64,000 nucleotides of DNA from Shinisaurus crocodilurus. Its lineage: Eukaryota > Chordata > Lepidosauria > Squamata > Shinisauridae. Shown one piece after another: positions 30,115 to 40,475 of this stretch. A program made the translations under genes and the position numbers. The stretch lies in NCBI GenBank assembly GCA_021292165.1, contig CM037888.1, forward strand, positions 28,075,140-28,139,139. Reading direction: 5' to 3'. Position 1 is the stretch's first letter; every line of letters starts with the position of its first letter. The notes beneath the pieces are model-generated. The model ran no database searches. It was not told the origin of the DNA and saw only the letters and a program-made list of their open reading frames with translations.

Positions 30115-31400
30115 CTCCATCATTTCTTCCGTGGCTCATTCCCCAAACACTGCCCTAAATCTAGAAGGGAAGCATGATCACAGGATGCCCTTCACGATAA
30201 CAAGTTCACAGACATTGACCTCGTTACACATCAACAGAAAGTTCTGGAAATAGGAAAACCTTTGTCAAGCCCGAGATTTTCCTTGTCCTCTAGGACCTGA
30301 GATATTAAAATATTTCATCAGCACCCATGGGCTTGTTTGTATAGAAGCTTTATGATCATGTGCAATTTTTAATATTAAAACAAAAACAAAAAACCCTACC
30401 TACAATCTGCCAGATTCCTAATGTGACCTAAAGAATGAGCCAGGGATTTATTACAAATTCAAGTCAGTACACGCTCTGGCTGAGCAATTAATCACTGACA
30501 TGAAGGAATTTCTTCTCTCCAGGTGGGGAGCCCATCCAAAAACTAAGAAAAATAATCGGGCTAATTAATTCTTATCTGCAAAGAGCAATTAGATAAACGA
30601 CCTTTTATATAAAAAAGAAGGGACTGTCACCCCTAGCAAAGAGCTTGGCTCTTAAATAGAATAAAGCAACTGAACATCTCTTTGCTGACTCCTCTCTACT
30701 GTGAAATTGAGATCACAGAAATGAAAATTTGAGAGGAGGGAGAAAAGATAAGGGAAGAGGTTAATTAGAGCCACGGCTGGTTTGTAATTTAAAATAAAAA
30801 TAAAAATATATCTTTATTTAAGGAGATAAAGGTATTCTGTCACTTTCCTGCCCTTTTCCGTATCTATGACAAGTCAGGCAGAAACTCCTATGTCAGAGTT
30901 TCCCACCAACTTTCCATAACCACTTTCAAAATGTATCTTCACCAAGAGTGTGGCTTGTGGCAATACAATGAACCACTTGGGTAGATATCTGGTTCATCCA
31001 CTCCTTCAGTGAAAGGCCCTGGCCATTTCTTCTGAATGCATGCTTGACTCCCAGTGTCAGTGCATCATGGGTTTTGTTGTCTTGAGGCATTTTGTAGTTT
31101 TCATGCATACATGCATTTAAGAAATGGTTTGGTACCGTTACATCTTTAGGTTCACAGAACTAAACACATAACATAAATGCAGAGTGCTCCTCATAGAAAA
31201 CTAGAAGCCCCATGATCTCTTGGGAGGAAATGAGGTCTTGCAGGACCTCTCTTTTCTGGAAGGGAGTCCTCCACTACCTGTTGCTACCCCTCTTCCCTAG
31301 AGTAAGGGGGGCTTGCAGGGAAGAACTGGCATGGAAAAGTGGTAGTGGTGGAATACAGTTGATTAGGCTTTGGGGGGTTTCATATTAAATGCTCAAAAAC
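30115..31400. promoter_or_regulatory. Repeat-poor stretch, candidate non-coding element at 30380-30900
   Basis: No gene. AT-rich with GAGCAATTAATCACTGAC, GGGCTAATTAATTC, GAGCAATTAGATAAACG and GGTTAATTAGAGCC, a cluster of homeodomain-type sites. Enhancer-like by composition only. 30900-31400 is unassigned. Confidence 0.22.
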
Positions 31401-31800
31401 AGCCAGTGTGGCATAGTGGTTAGAGCAGGGCTCTTCAACCTTGGGTCCCCAGATTTTGCTGGCCTACAGCTCCCAGCATACCCAACCAGCATGGCTAATG
31501 GCAAGGGATTCTGGGAGCTGTCATCCAGCAACATCTGGGGACCCAAGGTTGGAGAGCCCTGGGTTAGAGGGTTGGACTGGCACTCGGGAGATTCGGGTTC
31601 TAGTCCCCGCTCGGACATGAAGCTCATTGGGTGACTCTGGGCCAGTCACTGACTCTCAGCCTAACCTGCCTTGCAGGGTTGTTGTGAGGATAAAATGGAG
31701 AGGAGGAGGAGGAGGAGGATTATGTAAGCTGCCTTGGGAACGCTGCAGGGGAAAAGGTGGGATATAAATATAATAAATAAATGAATGAATGAATGAATGA
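31401..31800 (+). mobile_element. tRNA-derived SINE (Sauria-like) split by a MITE
   Basis: Head AGCCAGTGTGGCATAGTGGT at 31401, split after GGTTAGAG, resuming GGTTAGAGGGTTGGACTGGC, TTCGGGTTCTAGTCCCCGC, GGGCCAGTCACTGACTCTC, GAGGATAAAATGGAGAGG, and a (GAAT)n tail at 31780-31802. Confidence 0.9.
31426..31561. mobile_element. Palindromic hAT-type MITE (3) inside the SINE
   Basis: Ends CAGGGCTCTTCAACCTTGGG and CCCAAGGTTGGAGAGCCCTG. Perfect 8-bp duplications GGTTAGAG at 31418-31425 and 31562-31569; the duplicated octamer is SINE A-box sequence, so the MITE hit an existing SINE. Confidence 0.95.
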
Positions 31801-31944
31801 ATGCCTTCATGGTTTTTCTAGTCTTTGACTGGAACACTGAAAAAGCCCAATTGATGTTGGAAGTGAGAAGAAGGGTCTTACATCCCTAAATTTTCAACCT
31901 GATTGTTTTTCATTCTTTCAATCATCCATTCATCATCAACTAAG

Positions 31945-32100
31945 TGTGCAACCCTACACATGTTTAGACAGAAAAAAGGCCTAAAACTCCCAGCATGCCC
32001 CAGCCAGCTGACTGGGGCATGCTGGGAGTTGTAGGCCATTTTTTGGCATGCTGGGAGTTGTAGGCCATTTTTTCTGTCTAAACATGCATAGGATTGCACC
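31945..32100. mobile_element. Palindromic GTGCAATCC-type element (1)
   Basis: Left GTGTGCAACCCTACACATG and right CATGCATAGGATTGCACC, with inner arms CCCAGCATGCCCCAG / CTGGGGCATGCTGGG. The right arm segment GCATGCTGGGAGTTGTAGGCC is repeated in tandem at 32019 and 32046. Related element at 54196-54312. Confidence 0.8.
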
Positions 32101-33091
32101 TTAAATAATAATAAACAGGTAAAAGGAACAACAACAAAACACTCAAGAAAACAATAAAAAGAATCCATAGAGCAGCCAGAAATCATAGCATTAAAACAGA
32201 GTTCAAAGAACAGAAAGTTCCTCCTTCCGTTTGGGAAGAAATGTTGAGCTCTCTCCCCATATCAGCCTAAGGGGAGACAAGGAAGGAAATGGATCCAGCA
32301 TCCTTTTTAGAGCAGGAGCATTTCACCTTGCACCGACTCCATCCACCAACTCCGCTCGTGACTTTCCTAATAGTCTCTGTATAGTGAGTGCAGTAGTGTA
32401 GCCATTACGGTGGCACGTTCTCTTGCACTTCCTTCGCTAACAAACGGCACCCTTGTTCCACGTGCAAGAAGTACCCACAAGCCGATGCCGATAACCATAC
32501 CCCCCCCCACAGCATGGCACCTGGCCATTTGTTAATGATACAAGACAAAAGCAGACACTGGAGTAATTGATTCAAGCTTATCTGAGCATTTAAAAGGTAT
32601 AAGCCTGAACGGCTGGCCATGAAATACTAGAGCAGTCAGATTAAGACAATCCACTCCGGTTATAGTTAATCAGATCTTTTGCCTGCAAGGAACTGATCTG
32701 AAGCTAGCCAAAGTGTTTCCTACCACGGCCCTCCCTTCTCCCCCGTTCAACCCTCCATGCCAAATCCAATTAAATTTTCTTGCCTCAGAACCAGAGTCGT
32801 TAGTTCGAGAATGAGATCTGGCAAAACCAGAAGTCAGCAGAAAGTTCCGGCTCGTGAATGACCATTGTGTCTAAGATCTAATTCCTTAGAATGAAACTTC
32901 CTATTTATCCCAAAAGCTGCAAGTGCTGGTAAGGGGATCTTGTTGGAAGCTAGTGTGACCAAGGTGAGCACAAGCAAGCAAATTTGTCAGGGTGTTCTTG
33001 GGGTCTACATCCCAAGTGGTTAAAGGACCAGGTCTCCCAAGGGCAGGATGGAGCCACCTGTTAGACAGATGGGAGCCAGAGGCAAGCAGCA
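32101..33091. promoter_or_regulatory. Repeat-poor stretch, candidate non-coding element at 32600-32900
   Basis: No gene. Contains GTTATAGTTAATCAGATC and CCAATTAAATTTTCTTGCC. Composition resembles other unique blocks. Nothing else recognised. Confidence 0.2.
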
Positions 33092-33285
33092 TTGACATAG
33101 GAGGATGCCTTATACTGAGTCAAGCCATTGGTCCATCTTCCCCAGTATTGTTTACACTAATTGGCAGTAATTCTCCAGGGTTTCAGGCCAGATCCTTTTC
33201 CTAGCCCTACCTGGAGAAGCTGGGGGTTGAACTTGGGGCCTTCTCTATGCGAAGCAGGTGCTCTACCACTGAGCCGTGGCTCCTC
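33092..33285 (-). mobile_element. tRNA-derived SINE, best-preserved MIR/CORE-like copy
   Basis: On the minus strand the head reads GGAGCCACGGCTCAGTGGTA (A box) and AAGTTCAACCCCCAG (B box). On the plus strand the body is GGATGCCTTATACTGAGTCA, CCATTGGTCCATCTTCC and CCAGTATTGTTTACACTAAT. A retroposed tRNA-like head, not a tRNA gene. Confidence 0.7.
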
Positions 33286-34060
33286 CCTGACTGCATGGTG
33301 CAAATGTAGGGGAACGACAGGTTCCCGAGGCAGCAGCGGGCATGAGGAAGGGTGGAGAGGCAGCACTATGTCTGGCAGGGTCTTTCCCCTAGGAAAGCAA
33401 GCCACTCAGACTGAAGAGTAGGCCCTGTACTTGAAGCTTTGTAGATTCAAGGCAAGCAGAGCTTCATTGGTTCCCTGAGTCACCTGACCAGGTCAGCTTG
33501 TAGTGCCTGTAATGCTATCTGCTATTGGGCACATGTCTGAGTGACAATTCAGCCTACAGCTCCTTCAGCCACCGTTGTATTTCAGTGGCTCAGGAACTAA
33601 AGCACTGGAGATTGGCCACTGGGAATCCTGATTTAAGACACACACACACACCGGTGCTTATAAGATGCCACCTTAAAATGCTGTCATCATGACGGCTGCC
33701 ATGCGCCACTGACAGCTGCCTCCAAAGTGCCCAAGTGGCACTTGGGGGCAGCTCTCAGAATCTTTCCCCATGCCTGGCAGTGCAGGGCAAGGGGAGCCAT
33801 GAGTTGACCAAGCCGATTGCAATTTTGCAACTCCCCCCTGATCCCACGCCACCCCCATTTGGGGTGACTGCGGTGCAGAACAGACATCCTTGTGGGTGGC
33901 TCCTGAGGTCTCCTTGGGAGCCGCCAGCAGAGAAGCCTGGGATCTGCTCCTGTTTGCAGAGGAGGCACGTGCCACCTTGGCAAACAGGACATCTCTCCCG
34001 AGGATGGGACAGTGGCATGGAATGCGGCAGGAAGAGGGGGTGCCCAATCAGCTCCCCGAC
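33286..34060. other. Unassigned GC-richer spacer
   Basis: No gene recognised. (AC)n at 33639-33652. Overlapping frames on both strands at 33673-34082 have no known motif and follow local GC content. Confidence 0.35.
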
Positions 34061-34107
34061 CCCGTTGTGTTTCAGGGCATGAGCTCTGTTTGTGCTATTG
34101 GGGCAAA

Positions 34108-34140
<33 letters not shown>

Positions 34141-34201
34141 GTCCCCATTGCGCTTCAGGGCATGAGCCCTGTTTGTGCTATTGGGACAAAGATCATTATT
34201 A

Positions 34202-34249
<48 letters not shown>

Positions 34250-34303
34250 TGTCCCCATTGCGCTTCAGGGCATGAGCCCTGTTTGTGCTATTGGGACAAA
34301 GAA

Positions 34304-34349
<46 letters not shown>

Positions 34350-34447
34350 ATTATTATTATTTGTCCCCATTGCACTTCAGGGCATGAGCCCTGTTTGTGC
34401 TATTGGGGCAAAGAAGATTTCTTCTTCTTCTTCTTCTTCTTCTTCTT

Positions 34448-34522
<75 letters not shown>

Positions 34523-34569
34523 GTTATTTGTCCCCATTGCACTTCAGGGCATGAGCCCTGTTTGTGCTA
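34061..34569 (+). repeat. Tandem array of conserved 50-bp block with changing trinucleotide spacers
   Basis: Five blocks begin near 34061, 34139, 34249, 34361 and 34528. Each reads TTGTCCCCATTGCGCTTCAG, GGCATGAGCCCTGTTTGTGC, TATTGGGACAAAG (the first and last vary). Spacers are (GAT)n, (ATT)n, (GAT)n(TTA)n and (TTC)n(TTA)n. Each block can fold: TTGTCCCCAT pairs with ATTGGGACAA, and AGGGCATGAGCCCT is itself a hairpin. The long low-complexity frames here are repeat translations. Confidence 0.95.
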
Positions 34570-34794
34570 CAGGGACTCTCGGACAGCCCTGGTGAGCTGG
34601 CAGAGAGAGAAGACTCGTTCCTCCCTGCGGGGTCCCCTGGGATACCACCTGGAGGAATGGGGGGGAGGGGGAGCAAAGTACCCACAGTGAGCCCGATCAT
34701 CTGTCAGGATCATTGTGGGTACTTCAGAAAACAACCAGCCCACCATGGCTTATTGTCGGGGCGGGTTGTTGTGTTGTATGAACCAGGCCATAGT
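34570..34794. other. Unassigned spacer with inverted repeat
   Basis: AAAGTACCCACAGTGAGCCC (34675) is echoed in reverse by AGGATCATTGTGGGTACTT (34706-34724). Possibly a MITE fragment. Confidence 0.35.
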
Positions 34795-35215
34795 CTCTAA
34801 GCTATTTAGGGCTTGATAGGTTAAAACCAGCTCTTTGACGCGTGCCCGGAAACAAACTGGAAGCCTCAAAGATCCTCAAAATGTCAGGCCCAGTTAGCAA
34901 TCCAGCCACTGTGTTCTAAAATGGTTGACTATCTGAGCAGTCTTCAAATGCAGCCCCATTGCAGTAGCCTAACCTGGATGTCACCAGAGCATTGATAGTT
35001 ATGGAAGCACAGCTACCTCTGTCCAGAAGAATGCACCAGCCAAAGGTGATGAAAGATGTTTCATGCCATAGATGCTACCTGAATATCCAATGTAAGGGTC
35101 AGATCTAATAGCAACCCACCCACCCACCCCCAAGCTGTGAACCTGATCTTTACAGGCTAGTACAACCCCAGGACAAGTTGGATACGGCTTTTTATACACT
35201 TGATGAGCAGCAACT
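34795..35215 (-). mobile_element. L2-like LINE fragment
   Basis: Plus-strand landmarks are AGCTATTTAGGGCTTGATAG, GCCCGGAAACAAACTGGAAG, GCAGTCTTCAAATGCAGCCC, CATTGCAGTAGCCTAACC and CCAGAGCATTGATAGTTATG. This is the inverted ORF2 C-terminal region of an L2-group LINE, heavily decayed. Confidence 0.65.
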
Positions 35216-35796
35216 AACTGTGTGAATTGGTCATGCTAAAAATCCCTGAGTCCGAGGTGACATCATGTGACATGTAAATTCTACCTACAGCACTAGATCT
35301 GTACAGGGATGGCTTGAGGAATTTGAACTTCGAGAACTCCTATACCAAGCAACCTGATCTGCAACCTTCCCAACTAAGATCTGGATCAGAACTTAGCTAT
35401 CCATCAAATTTTGCACTTCTCTGAATACTGTCTGTGACACAATTCTTGGCAGTTTAAGATATACCAAAATATGTCTTTGCAGAGAAAAATGCATATTTAA
35501 ATACTATTGTGACAGAACAGATTTAAATTCATATTTTGAAAGAAAGTAAACATTTAAATACTTATTTTGAAAGGATTTTTTGTGACATGTAAAACATGTA
35601 AAAGTGACACAGACCAGAAATAGACCAATTCTACAGAACATGAGATTGCTTGCTTTGAATATTTAACTGGGAAATCCAAGTAGATGACAACCACCATCTC
35701 TTGGAGAAAGAAAAATAGAAGCTCTGGAAGAGCTTCTTATTTGCACTTTAAAGAAAGGCTCAATGGAGCATGGCTTAATGTTTCAGTACATGTGTT
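35216..35796. other. Unassigned spacer
   Basis: No gene. Contains ACTTAGCTATCCATCA at about 35392, which recurs inside the next SINE. Confidence 0.35.
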
Positions 35797-36047
35797 TGTT
35801 TATTTTATTATATTTATATCCCTCCTTTTTTTCCTGCAAGGAACCCAAGGCAGTTTACACAATCTTCTTCCTCCTCTCCATTTTATCCTCACAACCCTGT
35901 GGGGTAGGTTAGGCTGAGAGTCAATGACTGGCCCAAAGTCACCCAGTGAGCTTCATGGCTGAGTGGGGACTAGAACCCGGATCTCCTGAGTTCCAGCCCA
36001 ACACTCTCACTTAGCTATCCATCAGATATCCATACACCACACTGGCT
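35797..36047 (-). mobile_element. tRNA-derived SINE (Sauria-like) with filler insertion
   Basis: Full-length minus copy. Between CCAACACTCTCAC and ACACCACACTGGCT there are extra bases CTTAGCTATCCATCAGATAT in place of the family's usual short CACTA-type sequence. Confidence 0.85.
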
Positions 36048-36404
36048 CTCATTATCATAGAGTTTGACCAACTGTGTGTTGATGAAAGGATCATCCCTAA
36101 ATTCCTCCCTATAATTTTCAGAGCCCACGAAAGATTGGGTTAAGTCAGCAAGGAGTGCAAACAGTTGGGTCACAACAGACCTACCCATCACTAGATCTGT
36201 GATGGCGGCTCATTCAGACATGCAAGGCATCACTTCAAGAAGCATGTATGTGCTGGCCTCACCCATAGTCATTCACCCCTTATTCAACTTCTCATTGGTT
36301 TCATTCAAAGTTTCTTGGAGTTTGGTGGAGTCAGGATCACAAACATTTGCATATAGCCTGACCAGTCTGGCAACACCGAAATGACTGTGATCATAGGGGG
36401 AGGA
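36048..36404. other. Unassigned spacer
   Basis: No gene recognised. Confidence 0.35.
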
Positions 36405-37090
36405 GGGAGGATTTATTATTTACTTTTATTTATTTACAAGATTCATATTCCAGTGTGGAGATTTCAGAATGGTGAACAATAAAAGATAGAACAAATAAAA
36501 GAATAACACAATGTGTTAAAAACAAGATCAGTAAAAACCATATCAATAAAACCTGTGGCTGATTAGATGAGGAAGGCTTCTTGGAATAAAAGTGTTTTCA
36601 GGAGGCACCGAAAACAATACAATGTTGGTGCCTGCCTGACCGCCAGAGGCAGGGAGTCCCATAGAAGTGGAGCCACCACACTGAAGGCTCTTCTCCTGGT
36701 GGACTCCAATCGGGCAATAGGTCCACGTGGAACCATCAGGAGAATGTCCTTTGATAACCTCAGTGACTGGTCAGATTGGTAAGGGGGTAGGCACTCTCTC
36801 AGGTATCCTGGTCCCAAGTTGTTTAGGGCTTTATACACTAGTAGCAAAACCTTAAACCTGGCCTAGTTGCAAATGGACAGCCAGTGCAGTTCCCTCAGCA
36901 AAGGAGTTACATGCTGAAAAGGGGCAGCTCCTGAAAACAGACACTCTGCTGCATTCTGCACTAGCTCCAGACTTCCAGACCAGACCAGCCTTAAGGGCAG
37001 CCCCACCATAGAGCGCATTGCAGTAATCTAGTCTTGAGGTTACTAGTGCATGTACCACTGTGGCCAAGCTATCCCTGTCCAGGAGAGGCC
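36405..37090 (-). mobile_element. L2-like LINE, 3' part
   Basis: Minus-strand element with its A/T-rich UTR on the plus-strand left side (36420-36560). Two minus frames carry the coding remnant; see the pseudogene entry. Confidence 0.8.
36563..37067 (-). pseudogene. L2-like ORF2 C-terminal region
   Basis: Minus-strand frame 36852-37067 has ALVTSRLDYCNALYGG, the conserved block after the RT palm in L2/CR1-group LINEs. Frame 36563-36847 continues with VYKALNNLGPGYLRECLPPY, SLRLSKDILLMVPR and FSVVAPLLWDSLPLAVRQ, the usual LPPY..LR..APxLWxSLP series. The two are out of frame or separated by a stop, and RT catalytic motifs are absent. Confidence 0.8.
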
Positions 37091-37400
37091 ATCAGGAGAG
37101 GAGGAGGATGGAAGGAGCAGGAGGGGGACAGGAGAGAAGAACAGGGAGGAGAAGGAGAGGAGGTAATTTTAGATAGAAGACCACACTTTTCTTTTTACTG
37201 ATCTCTGCGTGATGATGTGCAGTATTATTATTTTTTACTGATCTCTTTCTGAACTGAGTTTTCAACAAAGGTTTGGAAATTCCGAAGATGTTTCTTCTTT
37301 TATTCATAGCGGAACCCTTATTTTTGAATAGTTTACTTAGATACTGCCTACCTCAACAGGGTATTTTAATGAATAACTTACAGTATTGGAAATTGTCACC
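37091..37400. other. Purine-rich spacer
   Basis: Purine-rich AGGAGAGGAGGAGGATGG tract at 37094-37160. No gene. Confidence 0.4.
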
Positions 37401-37438
37401 TAGTAACAGGTCAGTTTCCCCTTGTGTTTCATTTTGAA

Positions 37439-37590
37439 GGGGGCGGAATCGGGCTTTGATTGGATTAGCAGGAATGAAACTGCAGGGATGAAATTATAAA
37501 ATATCCAGCGGTTATTTCTATAACGCCTCCTGCTTAAAAGCAGAGCTCTAGTTTTTATCGCAGCGGCATCAGCGCCTTCGTGCGTAAGTG
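37439..37590 (+). promoter_or_regulatory. Promoter-like cluster with possible non-coding first exon
   Basis: GC box GGGGGCGG (37439-37446), inverted CCAAT box ATTGG (37459-37463) and TATAAAA (37495-37501) occur in the usual order and spacing for a vertebrate RNA polymerase II promoter. A start near 37525-37530 would give a short exon ending at 37583 before the donor-like GTAAGT (37584-37589). The block is repeat-free. Motifs are seen; activity is inference, and such motifs also occur by chance. Confidence 0.25.
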
Positions 37591-38090
37591 CCTCTCCAAA
37601 CTCTTGGGTGGAAAAATCTTCTCTTTTTTTTTCTGAATTAAGAACCACCTTTCATCTTTATCTCTCCGTTTATGTGCTGATTAGGCTTGTGTTTTCAAGG
37701 AGGGGGTCACCCCTGCTTGATCCCAGAAAACCCCAGAAGGCACAAAACAAAAGCAGGGACTCTGGCTTCTCCATAGAGCTGAGCTTTTCGGGGCGATTCT
37801 TCTTCTTTTTTTGTTTCTGGAGGGTCTATGCTTCAGTAGCTGAAATGATTGGAGATGACTTGAGCTTTCTGAGTCAGGCCTCGAAGCCTTTTGCTCAGCG
37901 TAACGTATGTAAGCATCATCTTGGTTGACAGCTTTTTCCTATCCCATCTGCAATTGCGAGGGAATCCATTATATTTTCCTAGTCTCTCGGGATGGGAAAA
38001 GGTCTCCAGCATCATTACTCCTAGGCAAATGTAACTGACTCTACTGCATACCCTAATTTGCTTGCCATAATTATAGGTCGCTCACCCCAG

Positions 38091-38122
<32 letters not shown>

Positions 38123-39364
38123 TGTTCTTATCAATCATAAATAAGGATCTGGTGAATCACACAGAATGATAATATTTGAATTATTATGGAAATGCCAATT
38201 GCACTACATCATGGCTGGCATCTGCATTGAAGCTGGTCCGACATTCTATTTAGCAGCCATGGAGGAGTTCAAGCAAATTGGTTATGTTAATGTCCTGAGG
38301 TACTTGCAAAAGATGAAGAGATTGCAATTAATCCCGCCCCCACTATCTCACACACACACACACACACACACACACCTCAGCTAGCAAGCAGAGGGAATTT
38401 CGATTCTTCTTCTGCATGGAGCTGGGTGCAGGATGAGGCTAGGCTGAAAAACAAACAAACAAAAATCTCCCTTCAAGAACCTGGTGAAGTTCTAATTGAA
38501 TGAGGTAAAAAAAAGGACAGCCCAGGAAAGGCGATTGTGTATGTGTGTGTGTATATATATGTGTGTGTGTGTGTGTATGTGTATATATATACATACACAC
38601 ACACACACACACACACACCAGTGGGAGTGCAGCCATCTCCCCATTCATTCAGCTGACAGTGCTTTTGCAACTTAAAGCTGTTTTATTAATTATGTTTGAC
38701 ATTTCCTTAATTAGTTTCATTTACAGCCCATCAGCCCCTACCAGACAATAGCCCCATACATCATTTTAGTAGATGCCTACAGATTTCCCCCCCCCTTTTC
38801 TTTCAGAGACAGAGGTGGAGGGGGAAGGAGAAAACAATAGCAAAAGGTTACTTTTACGGACGAGGTCCCCCTTCTCTGTTTTGTTTTTTGTAAAAAAATA
38901 ATAAATAAATAAACCAACTATAGTCACTGGGGGCACCAACGACCTGCAAGTTCTCCTGCCTGCAGTCTTTCCAAGTTATACAGAATGCTTCATCCTCATT
39001 TTTACCTTCGTTTTGGAACATATCTTTTTTTCATGGGGAGACTTTACCCTGTGTGAAAAAAGCAGGAGTTAGGTGGAGTTTAGTTTCCTGAGAATCATCT
39101 CAGCATTCTTTTCTCTCTGTTTTTTTTTAAACCATGTTTGTAGCCCTGCTGATGATACTGATTGCAAAAACTTAAAGCTTCTCATAACCTGGAGGAGTCC
39201 TGTACCACCACCCCCTTCCTTCCAGGTGAGTCAGGGCCTCTCAAAGGAGAGAAAGATCTGGATCTTGTCAGGGGCTATGCTTCAAACTGCCTGTAGTATT
39301 GCATACTTTTCCTATGGTAGGGGGGGGCATTTACACATCGCCAGAAAAGACAAAATAGGTGTGT
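37591..39364. other. Unique spacer with microsatellites
   Basis: (AT)n at 38091-38119, (CA)n at 38351-38376, and a (TG)n/(CA)n palindrome at 38537-38619. Splice-like boundaries at 39143 and 39226 are treated in the findings. No gene recognised. Confidence 0.45.
38537..38619. repeat. (TG)n-(TA)n-(CA)n inverted microsatellite
   Basis: TG repeats with two ATATATAT cores pass head-to-head into CA repeats: GTGTATGTGTATATATATAC then ATACACACACAC. It can fold back on itself. Confidence 0.9.
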
Positions 39365-39622
39365 AAAAAATTTGCATATGCACATATGAACAGATGTAAA
39401 TTTAGAAATAATTACTATAATTTAAACAGGAATAGAATACATCTCACCATAGTGGCTGATGGTATCCCTGCTCAGTCTGCTTTCTTCTTGGTGCTGTATG
39501 TTGCCCCCTGCTTCCCCTTCTTTATCTTTAAAGTGGACTTGGATTGGGTAGTTCTTCAAATACAGAACACCTCCAAATAGAGAACTCTCTTCTGCAAAGT
39601 AGGACACCACATAGCCACCCTA
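39365..39622 (-). mobile_element. Old DNA-type element X, copy 3 (inverted)
   Basis: Reverse of 42453-42750: ATTTAGAAATAATTACTATA, GAATACATCTCACCATAGTG, CAAAGTAGGACACCACATAG and GCCACCCTAG at the end. Truncated at the other side. Confidence 0.6.
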
Positions 39623-39732
39623 GTCTGTAGTAGAGCAGTAAATATGCTTGAGTTTCTTTTTCATAAAGTAAAAGTAGTATTCATCATGCTCCAGGTTTTT
39701 GCTTGATGCTCTCATTTCTAGATCCTCTAGAG

Positions 39733-39868
39733 CAGGGCTCTTCAACCTTGGGTCCCCAGATGTTGCTGGACTACAGCTCCCAGAATCCCTTGCCATTAGC
39801 CATGCTGGCTGGGTATGCTGGGAGCTGTAGGCCAGCAACATCTGGGGGCCCAAGGCTGGAGAGCCCTG
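39733..39868. mobile_element. Palindromic hAT-type MITE (4)
   Basis: CAGGGCTCTTCAACCTTGGG against GCTGGAGAGCCCTG. Eight-base duplications CTCTAGAG (39725-39732) and CTCTAGAA (39869-39876), 7 of 8 identical. Very similar to the 31426 copy. Confidence 0.92.
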
Positions 39869-40089
39869 CTCTAGAACATCAAGAGAACTTTGATTCATAA
39901 CAGAAATGGCAGCCGGCAGCCCCTGAAGCAACCATCAAGCCATCCAGGACACTTTGCTCCAAGTTTCATTTGTAAGTAACGGGGCAATAAATCTCTCTCT
40001 GTTTCATACAAAGGTTATTATGTTGTGTTTTGCTACCAAAGTACAGTTCTCAGAAAATTATTTTCTGAAAAATGTTGGCCTGACTCTAG

Positions 40090-40475
40090 ATTTTTTTTTT
40101 GTTGTTGTTAAAAGGTGAAGTGCACATAAAGCTCTTGCAGGATGTATGAGAAATTTGTTTGTTTGCTTTTGAGCAGAATTTGCACAACTCCCGGAAATGT
40201 ACGTGGACCCGACTGCAATCCACGGTCCAAGTCTGTACATCTTTGAGCCTGCAGTGCAACTAGCAGAACAAAAACATGTGTTCTAAAAATGCGTACATTT
40301 CCAATTGATGTGTACATTTGGAAACATGTGCATGAAAATGCACATTATTTTTTGTGCAAACAGGGGGAAAAAGCTCTTGATCTGATATGTGGACACAAGT
40401 CAGAATGAGCTTTGAGGTTGAATTTGGAGAACCTCAATGAGCTCATGGTTTTTCTGATTTGCACATACCTACATT
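40090..40475 (-). repeat. GCATTTTT-rich dispersed element, copy 4
   Basis: Reverse copy with AAAATGCGTACATTTCC, GAAACATGTGCATGAAAATG, ATGAGCTTTGAGGTTGAATT and GGAGAACCTCAATGAGCTC. Ends in GCACATACCTA. Confidence 0.5.

Noticed and set aside
33230..33285. A tRNA gene on the minus strand (A and B box, acceptor-like arms)
   Set aside because: It is the head of a dispersed tRNA-derived SINE with three relatives in the window and no clean cloverleaf.
34012..34690. Several long frames of repeated Asp, Ile, Phe or Leu residues
   Set aside because: They are translations of trinucleotide microsatellites in the 34061-34569 array, open in several frames and on both strands.
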